Shown here in pieces: positions 44,289-55,081 of a stretch of 64,000 nt of DNA. Source of the DNA: Peribacillus simplex (lineage in GTDB: Bacteria; Bacillota; Bacilli; Bacillales; DSM-1321). Position 1 is the first letter of the stretch, and each line of letters opens with the position of its first letter. The stretch spans positions 496,001 through 560,000 of the forward strand of contig NZ_FTMX01000005.1 in NCBI RefSeq assembly GCF_900156045.1, given 5' to 3'. Under the pieces are notes generated by a model. That model searched no databases. It had not been told where the DNA came from and saw nothing but the letters and a program-made list of their open reading frames with translations. A program made the position numbers and the translations under genes.

Positions 44289-45159
44289 ATTTTCGGTCTG
44301 AAGAATATGTCCATCCATCTTCCTGGTAAATCTTTTCTTCTTTCATCAGTTTGCCGAGAGCACGCTTGAACGCTCCCTTGCTCAAACCGAAGTGAAACTT
44401 AATATCATCAGGTGGCGTTTTGTCACCATAAGGCATTGCACCGCCGCGATTCATTAAATAAGTGAAAATGACATCAGCATCTTCCCCCATTAAATCTTGT
44501 TTAAAAGGGATTAATGAAACGTTAAGCGTTCCATCTTCTTTACTATCAATGACACGCCCTTCAACTAATTCACCAAGACGGGGCTCATCCTTACGTTCAC
44601 TTTCGTGAATGAAACAGCGGTACCCTTCTTGTGAAATAAAGAAAGATCCAACCATAAGTAAACGATAGACATTTCCTTTAACACTGGTGTTACGGACTCC
44701 TTTTAAAGGAGCTTTCACTGCAATCTCCTGAATTACATCTTCCGTTGCAAGTTTACCAAACAGGCGATCATGACGATCTGTCTTCAGGGATACATATAAA
44801 CGATCACCAACCTCAGGCCATAAGCGATCTATATTCGGAAGGTCATCCAGGGATACCAGAATATCTTTGGAAAGACCGATGTCCACAAAAACACCCAGTT
44901 TTCTTTTCACATTGACAACTTCTGCCCAGCCATATCGATCAATCTGAATTTCGGGTATCTTCATTGTCGCTGTTAGCCTTGCTTGTTTGTCATGATAGAT
45001 GAACACAGTTACTTCATCGCCAATCTCAAGTTCCGTTCCTTCATTCATTTCATTATGATGAAGTAAGACATCTTCTGAACCGTCCGTTAAAAACCATCCG
45101 AAATCAGCCTTACGTTCCACTTCTAACTCTACAGCCATGCCGGCCTGAATTTTTTGCAT
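44287..45159 (-). CDS. cvfB: CvfB/YitL S1-domain RNA-binding protein
   Basis: A 290-residue protein of three or four S1-like beta-barrels (about 1-60, 65-130, 140-215) and a C-terminal winged-helix (about 225-285, FHFGLSKGAFKRALGKLMKE). This is the CvfB architecture known from S. aureus, where it affects virulence-gene RNA. In Bacillus it is YitL. A regulatory RNA role is expected, but its targets are unknown. Confidence 0.9.
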   Translation of the reverse strand: MQKIQAGMAVELEVERKADFGWFLTDGSEDVLLHHNEMNEGTELEIGDEVTVFIYHDKQARLTATMKIPEIQIDRYGWAEVVNVKRKLGVFVDIGLSKDILVSLDDLPNIDRLWPEVGDRLYVSLKTDRHDRLFGKLATEDVIQEIAVKAPLKGVRNTSVKGNVYRLLMVGSFFISQEGYRCFIHESERKDEPRLGELVEGRVIDSKEDGTLNVSLIPFKQDLMGEDADVIFTYLMNRGGAMPYGDKTPPDDIKFHFGLSKGAFKRALGKLMKEEKIYQEDGWTYSSDRK

Positions 45160-45280
45160 GAATAAAAATCCTCCTGTAACTTACCTTTACCTACAATTGT
45201 ACCCAATTATTTATTTTTCCAACATATTTGAATTTATCATTTTTTTGTTGTTCTGTATACCTATTACGGTTTTTTATTTT

Positions 45281-45672
45281 TCACCCCTTGTTTTCTTCAT
45301 GGAATGCCTGCGGGATGAGAATCTGCCCTTGTTTACCGTTACTTAACAAGGGATGCATGATCACTTTGGATAATTGGCTAGGTTTATAAGGTTTAACTAA
45401 ATAATCTTTGGCACCCTCCCTTTCGTCAAGTGCGGCCGATACAAAAACGGGAATCCCATTCAAGTCAGCAGATCTTTTCAATTCCCACAGGATCGTCCAG
45501 CCGTCCATCTCTCCCTCTTCAAGAAGGATATCCAGTACAATGGCATCCGGGGTGAGGTTTTTAGCATTTGAAATGCCTTTCTACCACTTTTGAAATAGCT
45601 GACGTGGAAGCCACTGTCCATCAATTCATTTTTAGCAGTTCCGCTAAGAACAATGTATTTATAATTTGTCAT
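45281..45672 (-). pseudogene. frameshifted response-regulator receiver domain
   Basis: Two overlapping frames together encode one receiver-like domain. The first (45672 downwards) reads MTNYKYIVLSGTAKNE and ends the usable part at QMLKT. The second holds PDAIVLDILLEEG (the phospho-acceptor Asp), FVSAALDERE, and YLVKPYKPSQL with the conserved Lys. The switch falls in a run of five A on the minus strand (45558-45562); one more A would restore the frame. The first acidic pair normally expected after beta-1 is also missing, so the domain appears degenerate. Sequencing error in the run cannot be excluded. Confidence 0.75.
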
Positions 45673-45777
45673 AAAGTTTACCTATTTACCTGGCTTACCT
45701 TGTAAACCTGCAATTTCATACTCAGGTATTTCGGTGATATAATTTTATGATCAACAGAAAGGAAAAAGAAATCATTC

Positions 45778-46968
45778 ATGACAAAAAAATTGTATTACAC
45801 ATCCACCAAGACTTCCCAATGGGATACCAAAATTCAGGAGAGCTTTGAAGAAGATGGTTATTACTACATCACTCTTGAAGAAACCGCTTTTTATCCCGAA
45901 GGGGGCGGTCAGCCTGCAGATACTGGTATAATAGAAGGAATTGCCGTTCTTGACGTTCAAAAAGGCAATGATGGTAAGATACTGCATAAGACGGAGAAAA
46001 GGCCAGATTCAGAAATCGTTCACTGTGAACTTGATTGGTCCCGCCGCTTCGATCATATGCAACAGCATAGCGGCCAGCATTTACTCTCTGCTGTCTGCAG
46101 GGAACTGTTCGACTCTAATACGGTCAGCTTTCACCTTGGAAAAGAATATTTAACGATCGATTTAATGTCAGGATTTCAATGGACTGAAGAACATACGGCT
46201 GCTGCTGAAAAGCTAGTTAATCAATATATCATCGAGAATCGCGAAATACTTATCTATTACGTGACAAACGAGCAATTACAGACACTTCCTGTCGTCAAAA
46301 TGCCTAAAGTTTCAGAAAATATCCGTATTGTTGAGATTGAAGGGATTGAATATAACCCTTGCGGTGGAACTCATGTAGGGCGTACCGGTGAGATTGGCTT
46401 AATAAAAATTTTCAAAACGGAAAAGCAGAAAGAACATACCCGTCTCTATTTTAAGTGTGGCTTCAGGGCATTGAACGATTATTCCGAAAGTCTAGGAATT
46501 CTTTCAGCATTATCTAATAAGTTCAATACCGGACGTACAGAGATTCTGAATAGGGTGGAGAAACTGGAGAATGACTATAAGCAGCTGCTATCGGCAAATG
46601 AAAACTTAAAACTTGAAAATGCAAACTTTCTTGCTGACTCCCTGCTTGCAGAAAATGCAGGGGGATTCATCTCTCATATTTTCGAAGATAGCTCAATGAA
46701 AGATCTGCTGTACCTTGCAGGTACGATTGTAAAAAAGGAAAAGGTTACCGTATTATTAGCATCACGTAATGAGCAAAAGGTCATCCTTTCGCATAGTGGG
46801 GCCACCCCCTTTCATTGCGGACAATATTTCAGGGCTGAACTCGGTTCGTATAATGGGAAAGGCGGAGGGAACGAACAGACTGCACAAGCAGGTTTTGCGT
46901 CACAAAATGACTTAATTGCATTTTACCAATACACAGTTGAAAAATTAGGCCATAATCCTGGTATATAA
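45778..46968 (+). CDS. alanyl-tRNA editing protein AlaX-like, with DHHA1 domain
   Basis: A 396-residue trans-editing hydrolase for mischarged tRNA(Ala). The GGGQPADTG motif near 42-50 and zinc ligands H97-x3-H101 (QHSGQHLL) and C-x3-H (NPCGGTHVG near 195) are intact. A coiled coil (about 250-285) leads into a DHHA1 domain with GKGGGNEQTAQAG. This matches the long AlaX-L type with AlaRS-like C-terminus. No catalytic aminoacylation domain. The ATG at 45778 follows AGAAAGGAAA. Confidence 0.9.
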   Translation: MTKKLYYTSTKTSQWDTKIQESFEEDGYYYITLEETAFYPEGGGQPADTGIIEGIAVLDVQKGNDGKILHKTEKRPDSEIVHCELDWSRRFDHMQQHSGQHLLSAVCRELFDSNTVSFHLGKEYLTIDLMSGFQWTEEHTAAAEKLVNQYIIENREILIYYVTNEQLQTLPVVKMPKVSENIRIVEIEGIEYNPCGGTHVGRTGEIGLIKIFKTEKQKEHTRLYFKCGFRALNDYSESLGILSALSNKFNTGRTEILNRVEKLENDYKQLLSANENLKLENANFLADSLLAENAGGFISHIFEDSSMKDLLYLAGTIVKKEKVTVLLASRNEQKVILSHSGATPFHCGQYFRAELGSYNGKGGGNEQTAQAGFASQNDLIAFYQYTVEKLGHNPGI

Positions 46969-47382
46969 AGCCTTCGCGCAGTGGTTGAAGCCATTCGTGA
47001 TGAACACGGAATTCATGACTTCCCAGAATGAGAAAAGAGAGGACAAATTTATGCCCTCTCTCAAGACTTTAGAAAAATAGAGAAGAACCAATTTACCTTC
47101 AAATTTTTCTATAAAAAAGTTCCAGCTGATTTCAGAAATCCGCTCCCTTTCCGCCTACTGTCTGCCAAGCCGCATCAAAGCACGCGTCTGTGGGGTCTCG
47201 GCTAGCCAGTTTTTCGGCAGGAGTGTCACAAATTTCTTCAATCAAGAGAGGGTTTCATTCATGTAAATAAGTAAAAAAACAGGAACGATAATCAAGTTTT
47301 CTTTTAGATTCGGGGTGAATGCATTCCGAACCTATCTTTGTCGTCAAACTGAAGAGAGGACAAATTTATGTCCTCTCTCTTT
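46969..47382. other. gap holding repeated hairpins and a repeat
   Basis: Two near-identical hairpins (GAGAGGACAAATTTATG-CCTCTCTC) at 47036-47062 and 47353-47380 flank the family-2 copy. The second has a T run and terminates the minus-direction or plus-direction transcript. Just before them, 46974-47031 reads LRAVVEAIRDEHGIHDF and a stop, perhaps the tail of a lost gene. Confidence 0.5.
47113..47260 (-). repeat. family-2 dispersed repeat, copy B (inverted)
   Basis: Reverse complement of this block aligns with 1190-1345 end to end. Here the sequence TGTGGGGTCTCGGC and TTTTTCGGCAGGAGTGTC read on the plus strand parallels TGTGGGGTCTCCC and TTTTCCCGCAGGAGTCTC of family 1, which suggests common descent. 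Confidence 0.75.
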
Positions 47383-47796
47383 TTATTCTTCCATTTTCAA
47401 TTTGACTAATCCGTGTTCTTCAATATGAAGATGATATTTTTCCTCGAGCTCCATGATACGTTTAAACGCTTCCTCCTGAGTGTATTCATGTTTTTCCGAC
47501 TCCTCGGCAAACTCTTTTCTAGCCAAATGGTAAGCAAGCTTATCCCTGAACACTCCTTCTTCATACTCATTTATGACTTCATGAAGTTGCTCCTCCAATT
47601 CCCTGCTTATATCATAAATTTCATATTCCTTCACAAACTGTACTCCTTCCATGCCAAAATCTTTGGCAAAGGAATTGAGATACTGTTCCACTTCACTGAA
47701 CTCTATATTATCTTCAGTATCGGAAGCGACCCAATATCCGTACTGAACCATTTTGAATAATGTCTCATACTGTTTCTTGGTAAAATTGATTTTCAT
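47383..47796 (-). CDS. conserved hypothetical acidic protein
   Basis: A 137-residue acidic, helical protein (MKINFTKKQYETLFKMV start; many Glu and Tyr). The ATG at 47796 is set by AAGGAG eight bases upstream. No motif that I recognise. No membrane segment. It follows a 63-residue unknown gene on the same strand. Confidence 0.7.
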   Translation of the reverse strand: MKINFTKKQYETLFKMVQYGYWVASDTEDNIEFSEVEQYLNSFAKDFGMEGVQFVKEYEIYDISRELEEQLHEVINEYEEGVFRDKLAYHLARKEFAEESEKHEYTQEEAFKRIMELEEKYHLHIEEHGLVKLKMEE

Positions 47797-47822
47797 TGTC
47801 GATACTCCTTTTCCGGTTTCCT

Positions 47823-47873
47823 TACAACAAAAAGAATAAACCGCAATGGAACAAAAGTCCAATGCGGTTTATT
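47823..47873 (-). terminator. terminator of the 63-residue gene
   Basis: GAATAAACCGCA-TGGA pairs with TCCA-TGCGGTTTATTC with one mismatch and is followed on the minus strand by TTTTTG. Confidence 0.8.
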
Positions 47874-47874
47874 C

Positions 47875-48066
47875 TCAATCCAATATTTCCGTTACAGAAA
47901 AATAAGCTGCTTTTTCCGTATCTACGACATAATGGCATTCGCCTTTAACTAAATTATAATAACGGTGCTTTTGAATATTTGATATCATTTGAGTTGAGTC
48001 ATCGCCTTCAACCTCATGCTCTAGTTCTTTGCCGCCCGGAAAATAAAAACTAACTTTCAATTTCAT
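47875..48066 (-). CDS. small conserved hypothetical protein
   Basis: A 63-residue protein from the ATG at 48066 (MKLKVSFYFPGGKE). GGGGAAGG lies nine bases upstream. It has alternating beta-like strands (HYVVDTEKAAYFSV). No family known to me; longer starts at 48075 and 48087 are possible. Confidence 0.65.
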   Translation of the reverse strand: MKLKVSFYFPGGKELEHEVEGDDSTQMISNIQKHRYYNLVKGECHYVVDTEKAAYFSVTEILD

Positions 48067-48207
48067 CTTTCTCATCCTTCCCCTCATCTGGTTGAATCAC
48101 TCTTTTATTTCTTATCCTTTCTCATGCAGTTTTAAACATAAATAAAATGCTTATTCACTTTTTCCATGATATTCTAGGGAAAAATACGAAAATCAGAAGG
48201 TGTTTTC

Positions 48208-48729
48208 ATGAAGATAAGGAAAGCTGTAGAAGAAGATGTAATTGGAATAGCAAATGTACATATTAACAGCTGGAAAACGACTTATAAAGGAATCCTCCCT
48301 GAACAATATTTGTCCTCCATGAATCTGGAAGCCAAAAAGAAAAACTGGCTAAGAAATTTAAAGATGTTGCATAATGCCACCTTTGTAGCGGAAAACGCCA
48401 ATGGGGAGATCATCGGTTTCGCTGCCGGCGGGCCTGAACAAACGAATGATCCGCATATTCAAGGTGAAGTATATGCCATTTATTTTTTAAAAGAATATCA
48501 ACGACAGGGACTCGGCCGAAAAATGATAAAAGCGGTCATGCATGAGCTTATTGAAATGGGACATAAAAATTTAATAATCTGGGCATTAAAGGATAATCCT
48601 GCATGCGGTTTTTATAAAGCCCTTGGCGGCCAAGTGATAGCTGAAAAAACCGTTAAAATGGCAGGCATCGAGCTCACCGAAGTCGGTTTCGGGTGGGAAG
48701 ATATTCAGGATATCCTTTTGCATTTGTAA
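48208..48729 (+). CDS. GNAT-family N-acetyltransferase
   Basis: A 173-residue acetyltransferase. The acetyl-CoA motif is LKEYQRQGLGRKMIKAV near 95-110, with GEVYAIYFL just before it and NPACGFYKALGG in the final motif. The ATG is behind AGAAGGTG. Substrate not predictable. Confidence 0.88.
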   Translation: MKIRKAVEEDVIGIANVHINSWKTTYKGILPEQYLSSMNLEAKKKNWLRNLKMLHNATFVAENANGEIIGFAAGGPEQTNDPHIQGEVYAIYFLKEYQRQGLGRKMIKAVMHELIEMGHKNLIIWALKDNPACGFYKALGGQVIAEKTVKMAGIELTEVGFGWEDIQDILLHL

Positions 48730-48737
48730 GTGTATCC

Positions 48738-48768
48738 CGAGGAGGGTGGTTACACTCCACCCTACCCC
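48738..48768. terminator. hairpin between GNAT and helD genes
   Basis: AGGGTGG pairs with CCACCCT across 7 bases, between two convergent genes. Confidence 0.5.
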
Positions 48769-48770
48769 TT

Positions 48771-51020
48771 TCATGTCTCGATAAGGAAAGCATTTTTCTG
48801 ATTACCTAAAAAATACAGCCTGTGCAATGGCCTTGTCATTGTTACGTACAGCAATTTAATATCAAGTTCATTTCCATGGCAATATACTTCTTCCAGGGAT
48901 ATTGCAAATACGACATCGAATTCGAGACCTTTGGCTTGATAGGAAGGAACAATCAACGTTTTATCCTTAGGGATGTTTCCCGCTTCATCTATTAAATGAA
49001 AGCCTTGATGGAATACTCTTAGCTTCTCGTTTGCCAGTTTGCAATCTTTCATCGTTTTGGCAATAACGGCAAACGTTTTAAATCCTTCTTCTTTAAGGCT
49101 TGCGATAAGTTCGATAAGTTTTTCTTCCCAACCTTCCTTTTCAATGGTAATGAATTCTGGATCTTTGCCATGACGGACTACAGGTTCAACCTCCGGGAAA
49201 TCATATGTTAATAAATGAAGTATTTCATTAGCTTGTTTCATTATTTCAACAGTTGTTCTGTAGCTTTTTTGTAATTCAGTATACGTCGCCCGAGGGAAAA
49301 TACGGCTGTGAACCTCTTCCCATGTTTGAAGTCCGCGGTATGAATGGATGCCTTGTGCAAGATCGCCTACAAGTGTGAACATATCGGTATCCACTGCCGT
49401 CTTTAGTGCCTGTAACTGCATGAAGCTGTAATCCTGTGCCTCATCAATGACGACATTTTTTGCTTTGTTTTCTTTATCGACACCAAAAAGCCGCTCCTGA
49501 AGATATAATAATGCTCCTAAGTCCTCCATCTCATAACTTTTAACAGAAAATAATTTATGATTATACTCACATAATACACTGGCATCTTCAACAGTAAGTT
49601 TACCGTTGCTGTAAGAGGCAAGACGCTCCGGATCTTCGTATAACTCCTGATAATAATCCAGGAGATCTTTACTTTTGAATTGCTTAAAATACCCTTTTAC
49701 GGAAGAACGGATCGCCTTTTGGATCTGTCCTATCCTTTCCTCCTTTTTATCGAGGCATTTTGTAACAAAATCCTTACGTATGACTGGATCAATATTTTTA
49801 TAGAGAGCCTTCTCAATTTTGGCATCATAAAGGTCAACAACACGTTCAAGCATTGTTTTCTTTTTCAATTTCACTTCATTTTGTAAAATGGCCTTCAGTT
49901 TGTCCAGCCTGCTGTATAACGGTAAATACCAATAATCCTCTTCCAATAATCTAATGAACTTTTTAGCGGAATAGAGGCGATATTTATCACAATAAAAATC
50001 ACCATTCGGATGAAAACCCCTGAAAATATCCTTTACATATTCGTCCAATATATATTTAAAGACAGGGGAGCCCTTCAGGCCTGATATCCAGACGGCTGAA
50101 TTAATTTCTTCATCATCCTTTTCCAGCAATCGAGTTAATTTATCATCCGCTACAAGCTTCACTTGCTTTCCTATCGCTGCCTGAACATATTCGGAAAATG
50201 TGAATTGTTTAACCTTTTCGACACCCAATTCAGGTAAAGCTTCAGATATGTAATCAATGAACACCCGGCTCGGAGCAAGAATCATTAATTGTCGCGGATC
50301 GAACAAGTCTTTATAGTGATAGATGAAATAAGAGATCCTATGTAAAGCAATTGTAGTTTTACCACTGCCCGCTGCGCCTTGGACAATGATAGGCTTATTC
50401 AAATCTGCACGAATGATTTTATTTTGTTCTTCCTGGATCGTGGTAATGATATCTGTCAATCGATTGCTGGAACTTTTGGAAAGGGACTCCTGCAATAATT
50501 CATCCGTTGTTGTTAAATCAATGTCCCTTATCTCATCCAATTCACCTTCTTCGATCATTAGCTGTCTTTTTAAAGTGATGTTCCCGCTGAATTTCTCTCC
50601 TTCAGCTTCATATTCTATTTCACCAATCCGTCCCTCATAATAGAGGTTTGCTATCGGGGATCGCCAATCGACGATGATCTGTTCCTGGCTTTCCCTCTGA
50701 TAAAGCGATGTTTTTCCGAAATAAAGGACTTCGCCTCTATCACCGTCATTCCTTTCAAAATCCACTCTTGCAAAGTAGGGCTTTTTACTTGCTTTGCGCA
50801 AACTTTCCAGTTCGGTTTTGGACATCTCAAAAAAGTTGGCCGACGTCAGCAACTGTGAATATAAGCCTGCTTCAGACCAATCGGCATCGCTAAAAGCTTC
50901 TTGCATATTCCGCTGAAACTGATCTTTGCTTGTTTCTGATGTTTTGATGACTACATCGATATAACGTTTCGTAAAATCCAGCCGCTGTCGTTCCTGTTCA
51001 AAATCAGGGTGATTACCCAA
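48771..51020 (-). CDS. helD: HelD-like RNA polymerase recycling ATPase (UvrD superfamily)
   Basis: About 749 residues, close to B. subtilis HelD. An N-terminal coiled arm (about 1-80) is followed by a UvrD/Rep-like ATPase with Walker A GAAGSGKT (near 218-225), Walker B VVIDEAQDYS, LVGDLAQGIHSYRG, and motifs YQAKGLEFDVV and YVTMTRPLHRLYFLG. The first motor domain has a large insertion (about 300-480) as in HelD. In bacilli it removes stalled RNA polymerase from DNA. A TTG at 51020 has the best spacing to AAGGGGAA; a GTG nine bases earlier overlaps it. Confidence 0.9.
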   Translation of the reverse strand: MGNHPDFEQERQRLDFTKRYIDVVIKTSETSKDQFQRNMQEAFSDADWSEAGLYSQLLTSANFFEMSKTELESLRKASKKPYFARVDFERNDGDRGEVLYFGKTSLYQRESQEQIIVDWRSPIANLYYEGRIGEIEYEAEGEKFSGNITLKRQLMIEEGELDEIRDIDLTTTDELLQESLSKSSSNRLTDIITTIQEEQNKIIRADLNKPIIVQGAAGSGKTTIALHRISYFIYHYKDLFDPRQLMILAPSRVFIDYISEALPELGVEKVKQFTFSEYVQAAIGKQVKLVADDKLTRLLEKDDEEINSAVWISGLKGSPVFKYILDEYVKDIFRGFHPNGDFYCDKYRLYSAKKFIRLLEEDYWYLPLYSRLDKLKAILQNEVKLKKKTMLERVVDLYDAKIEKALYKNIDPVIRKDFVTKCLDKKEERIGQIQKAIRSSVKGYFKQFKSKDLLDYYQELYEDPERLASYSNGKLTVEDASVLCEYNHKLFSVKSYEMEDLGALLYLQERLFGVDKENKAKNVVIDEAQDYSFMQLQALKTAVDTDMFTLVGDLAQGIHSYRGLQTWEEVHSRIFPRATYTELQKSYRTTVEIMKQANEILHLLTYDFPEVEPVVRHGKDPEFITIEKEGWEEKLIELIASLKEEGFKTFAVIAKTMKDCKLANEKLRVFHQGFHLIDEAGNIPKDKTLIVPSYQAKGLEFDVVFAISLEEVYCHGNELDIKLLYVTMTRPLHRLYFLGNQKNAFLIET

Positions 51021-51271
51021 TGAAACCACTTCCCCTTCCTTATTTAGTTATCAAACTCATTAAAATGCCGATGCTAAGACGAAATGGACATTTATACTAT
51101 CAGAAAAGCCAATGGTTGACAAATTTGGAGACATAGAATGATATAGTTGAAATTTCACCTTCCCTGATATTTCATATAATTTGTAGAATGCACTAAATAT
51201 TCCAAATTGGATTTTGCTATAGTATGTTGACTTATGAAGGAGCATCCAAAATGCTTTCAGGAGGAGAACCA

Positions 51272-51502
51272 TTGAATACTTTTTTTACCATTCTGGCAGT
51301 AGGAAGTTTGATCTCTACTTCATCTGATGGATATCACACAGTATCCGATGCAATTATGTTAATGACAATTATACTATCCTCTTTATACATAATGATATGC
51401 AATGAATTTATTGTATATCATAAAGATATCAACCCCATCAAGCAGGCCTTGGAAGTCCTTCAAACCTCCTATACGACTGCTCGGAAGTCTCCTACGCAGT
51501 AG
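51272..51502 (+). CDS. small two-segment membrane protein, unknown
   Basis: A 76-residue protein from TTG 51272, six bases after GGAGGAG. Two hydrophobic segments (FFTILAVGSLISTS and AIMLMTIILSSLYIMI) and a hydrophilic tail are visible. I do not recognise it. The HD-GYP remnant at 51644 follows, and the two might once have belonged together. Confidence 0.5.
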   Translation: MNTFFTILAVGSLISTSSDGYHTVSDAIMLMTIILSSLYIMICNEFIVYHKDINPIKQALEVLQTSYTTARKSPTQ

Positions 51503-51643
51503 CCCACCCCTGATATTGCATTACTTAGAGGCAACCATACCTAACGTCTTACTTGTTATTTTATTTATATATTGGGAAAATCAGACTTCAGGCGGGCGGA
51601 CATCATAGAAAGATATAGTATGGGCGGGGAATTATTATAGCTG

Positions 51644-51858
51644 GGACCGGGCGTTAGGCATCATCATGAAAGGTATGAGGAATGGAATGCCCCAATGGAC
51701 TGACAGAGGACGACATCCCTTTATTCGGTCGGAAGATTGCCGTTGCAGACGCCTTTGATGCAATGACCTCCGATAGAACATGCCGTACGTGGATGTCAAT
51801 GGAAAAGGCATTGGAAATCCTTGAAGATGGTATGGGCAGGCAGTGGGATAACGGCTGA
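51644..51858 (+). pseudogene. decayed HD-GYP phosphodiesterase domain
   Basis: One frame reads VRHHHERYEEWNAPMD and stops. A shifted frame then reads EDIPLFGRKIAVADAFDAMTS, DRTCR, MEKALEILEDGMGRQWD and ends NG-stop. These are the HHE, IPLxARI-VADAFDAMTSDRPYR and G-GxQFDP blocks of HD-GYP cyclic-di-GMP phosphodiesterases in order, but the GYP block itself (here WNAPMD) is spoiled and a frameshift separates the halves. No intact N-terminus precedes it. Confidence 0.85.
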
Positions 51859-52106
51859 ATGATCCTGAGGGGCGAACCCTCCATACCATAAAGGAATTTA
51901 TTTTCAAGATACATTTTTTTACAGATATAGTCTAACTAAAAACTTTTTAATGTACTTCCATTAAGGTAAAGTGCTCGATTATACCTTTCCTCTACAATTG
52001 TCATCATCTCTTAACATAAATAACGTTAATTTAATATTTTATTGGAAACTGCCATTATATACTTAAATTACAATTAAATAATTTTTTTAAGAAAGTGGGT
52101 ACTGTC

Positions 52107-52346
52107 ATGGAAATAAATGAAAGACAACCAATGCTATCCCCTAAATTAATCCATGAACTTGAAACTTTATCATCCAAAACAAATATGCCTATTTCCGAAC
52201 TATTGGAAATATCTGTAGCATCACTATTGGAAAAGGTGAACAATACCAAAGAACTAAATGTTGGACTTAATAATAAGGAAATGATTTTAAGAAATAAAAT
52301 CATCATTAATCAAAATAAAGAGGTTTTGAATAACCAAAGCACTTGA
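52107..52346 (+). CDS. small protein with ribbon-helix-helix-like start, unknown
   Basis: A 79-residue protein from the ATG at 52107. LSPKLIHELETLSSKTNMP then ISELLEISVASLLEKV has the rhythm of CopG/Arc-type ribbon-helix-helix domains, so DNA binding is possible. A lysine/asparagine-rich tail follows. The ribosome site (AAGAAAGTGG) is weak. A terminator follows directly, which supports a real gene. Confidence 0.5.
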   Translation: MEINERQPMLSPKLIHELETLSSKTNMPISELLEISVASLLEKVNNTKELNVGLNNKEMILRNKIIINQNKEVLNNQST

Positions 52347-52371
52347 CCATATAGGTGAAGTGCTTTTTGGT
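52334..52371 (+). terminator. terminator of the 79-residue gene
   Basis: CCAAAGCACTT pairs with AAGTGCTTTTTGG, with a T run in the second arm. Confidence 0.75.
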
Positions 52372-52493
52372 TCCTAACTGCCGCTGTTTATTGATTAAAT
52401 ATTCTATCGTGGTTTCCAATGTAATATTTATACCTTACATTGGAATTTACCCGCCAAAAAAATCGCATCGGATTCGAAATGTAGATTTGCATA

Positions 52494-52521
52494 AAAAAAA
52501 AGCAGCTATTAAACTGCTTAT
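52494..52521 (-). terminator. terminator of the RDD gene
   Basis: AAGCAG pairs with CTGCTT on the minus strand, followed by nine T. Confidence 0.7.
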
Positions 52522-52528
52522 CAATAAA

Positions 52529-52930
52529 TCATGGTTTATTTGATGTCACGTATGTACCTGCTATGAAATCATGTATCGCTCTATGGTCTTTCCTTAGGCC
52601 GACCATGAATGCACTAACAATAAACCCTATCCCCAATGTAATGGCATATACCAAAGCAGCAACTAAATACCTCAATAACATTGTGCCTATTCCTAATTTT
52701 TTGCCGTCCATCCTTACTATGCGTATTCCCATAATCCTTTTACCGACTGTATACCCATACCAAAATATCGGGACAAGCAGCATGTATAGGAAGTCGAAGA
52801 ACGTTGAAAAGTTTTCATTTTCCCAATCTCCAGTAATCAATCCGAAAATTATCGCTAATGGTAAAGATACTATTATGCCATCCAAAACTCCTGCTAAAAA
52901 ACGTTTCCAAAAACCTACTGAATCACTCAT
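52529..52930 (-). CDS. RDD-family membrane protein
   Basis: A 133-residue integral membrane protein with three predicted membrane segments. The RDD pattern is visible: FWKRFLAGVLDGIIVSLPL at the start, GKRIMGIRIVRMDGKKLG in the middle loop, and HRAIHDFIAGTYV at the end. Function of the family is unclear; some act as sodium/proton exchangers. Confidence 0.88.
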   Translation of the reverse strand: MSDSVGFWKRFLAGVLDGIIVSLPLAIIFGLITGDWENENFSTFFDFLYMLLVPIFWYGYTVGKRIMGIRIVRMDGKKLGIGTMLLRYLVAALVYAITLGIGFIVSAFMVGLRKDHRAIHDFIAGTYVTSNKP

Positions 52931-53266
52931 TTATGATCCTCCTGTCGTGTTAGTTACAGTTACCTATATTACCAATTAAAAGGTTGATACGTAATGAGTC
53001 CTTATACCCATAAATTTCTTCGGTAAAAAAATAAAACATACTTTATACGCGACAATTTAAAAACAAAATTAAATCCTTGTGTAATTTTTGCTTATAAACG
53101 TTTGTTTTTGCTAATCTGCCTTTAATTTTCATAAGAAATAAGATACAATTTAACGAACGGCATTTAAAAATTATTGGAAACTGCTGTTTGTGTGAATCAG
53201 CGTATAACTAATGAAACAAAGTGTTGGACACGTTGAAACAAAAGTATTTTGGAGGAATGTAAATAA

Positions 53267-54886
<1,620 letters not shown>

Positions 54887-54896
54887 TACTTTTATG

Positions 54897-54925
54897 AAAG
54901 CACATCCATTGGATGTGCTTTTTTC
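54897..54925 (+). terminator. terminator of ykpA
   Basis: AAAGCACATCC pairs with GGATGTGCTTT across 4 bases and runs into T6. Confidence 0.85.
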
Positions 54926-55081
54926 GTTCCCGATTCTTCTGCTCCATTTATTTCATACCTTTAATGTATTGAAGGTATAAAAAACACGCTGCAATAAATA
55001 TAATAATATTCACCGAAAGATGAGCACTGAATAATTTCATCGATAAAAAGGTATATTGGTAAAAGAAGGAGTGAGTTAGAA

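Noticed and set aside
45558..45562. Programmed -1 frameshift in the response regulator
   Set aside because: The site is T AAA AAC with only five A, not a canonical slippery heptamer, and no downstream pseudoknot is obvious; a mutation or sequencing error is simpler.
51402..51608. 68-codon frame over the end of the small membrane gene
   Set aside because: Out of frame with the better-supported ORF and low-complexity; no start site.
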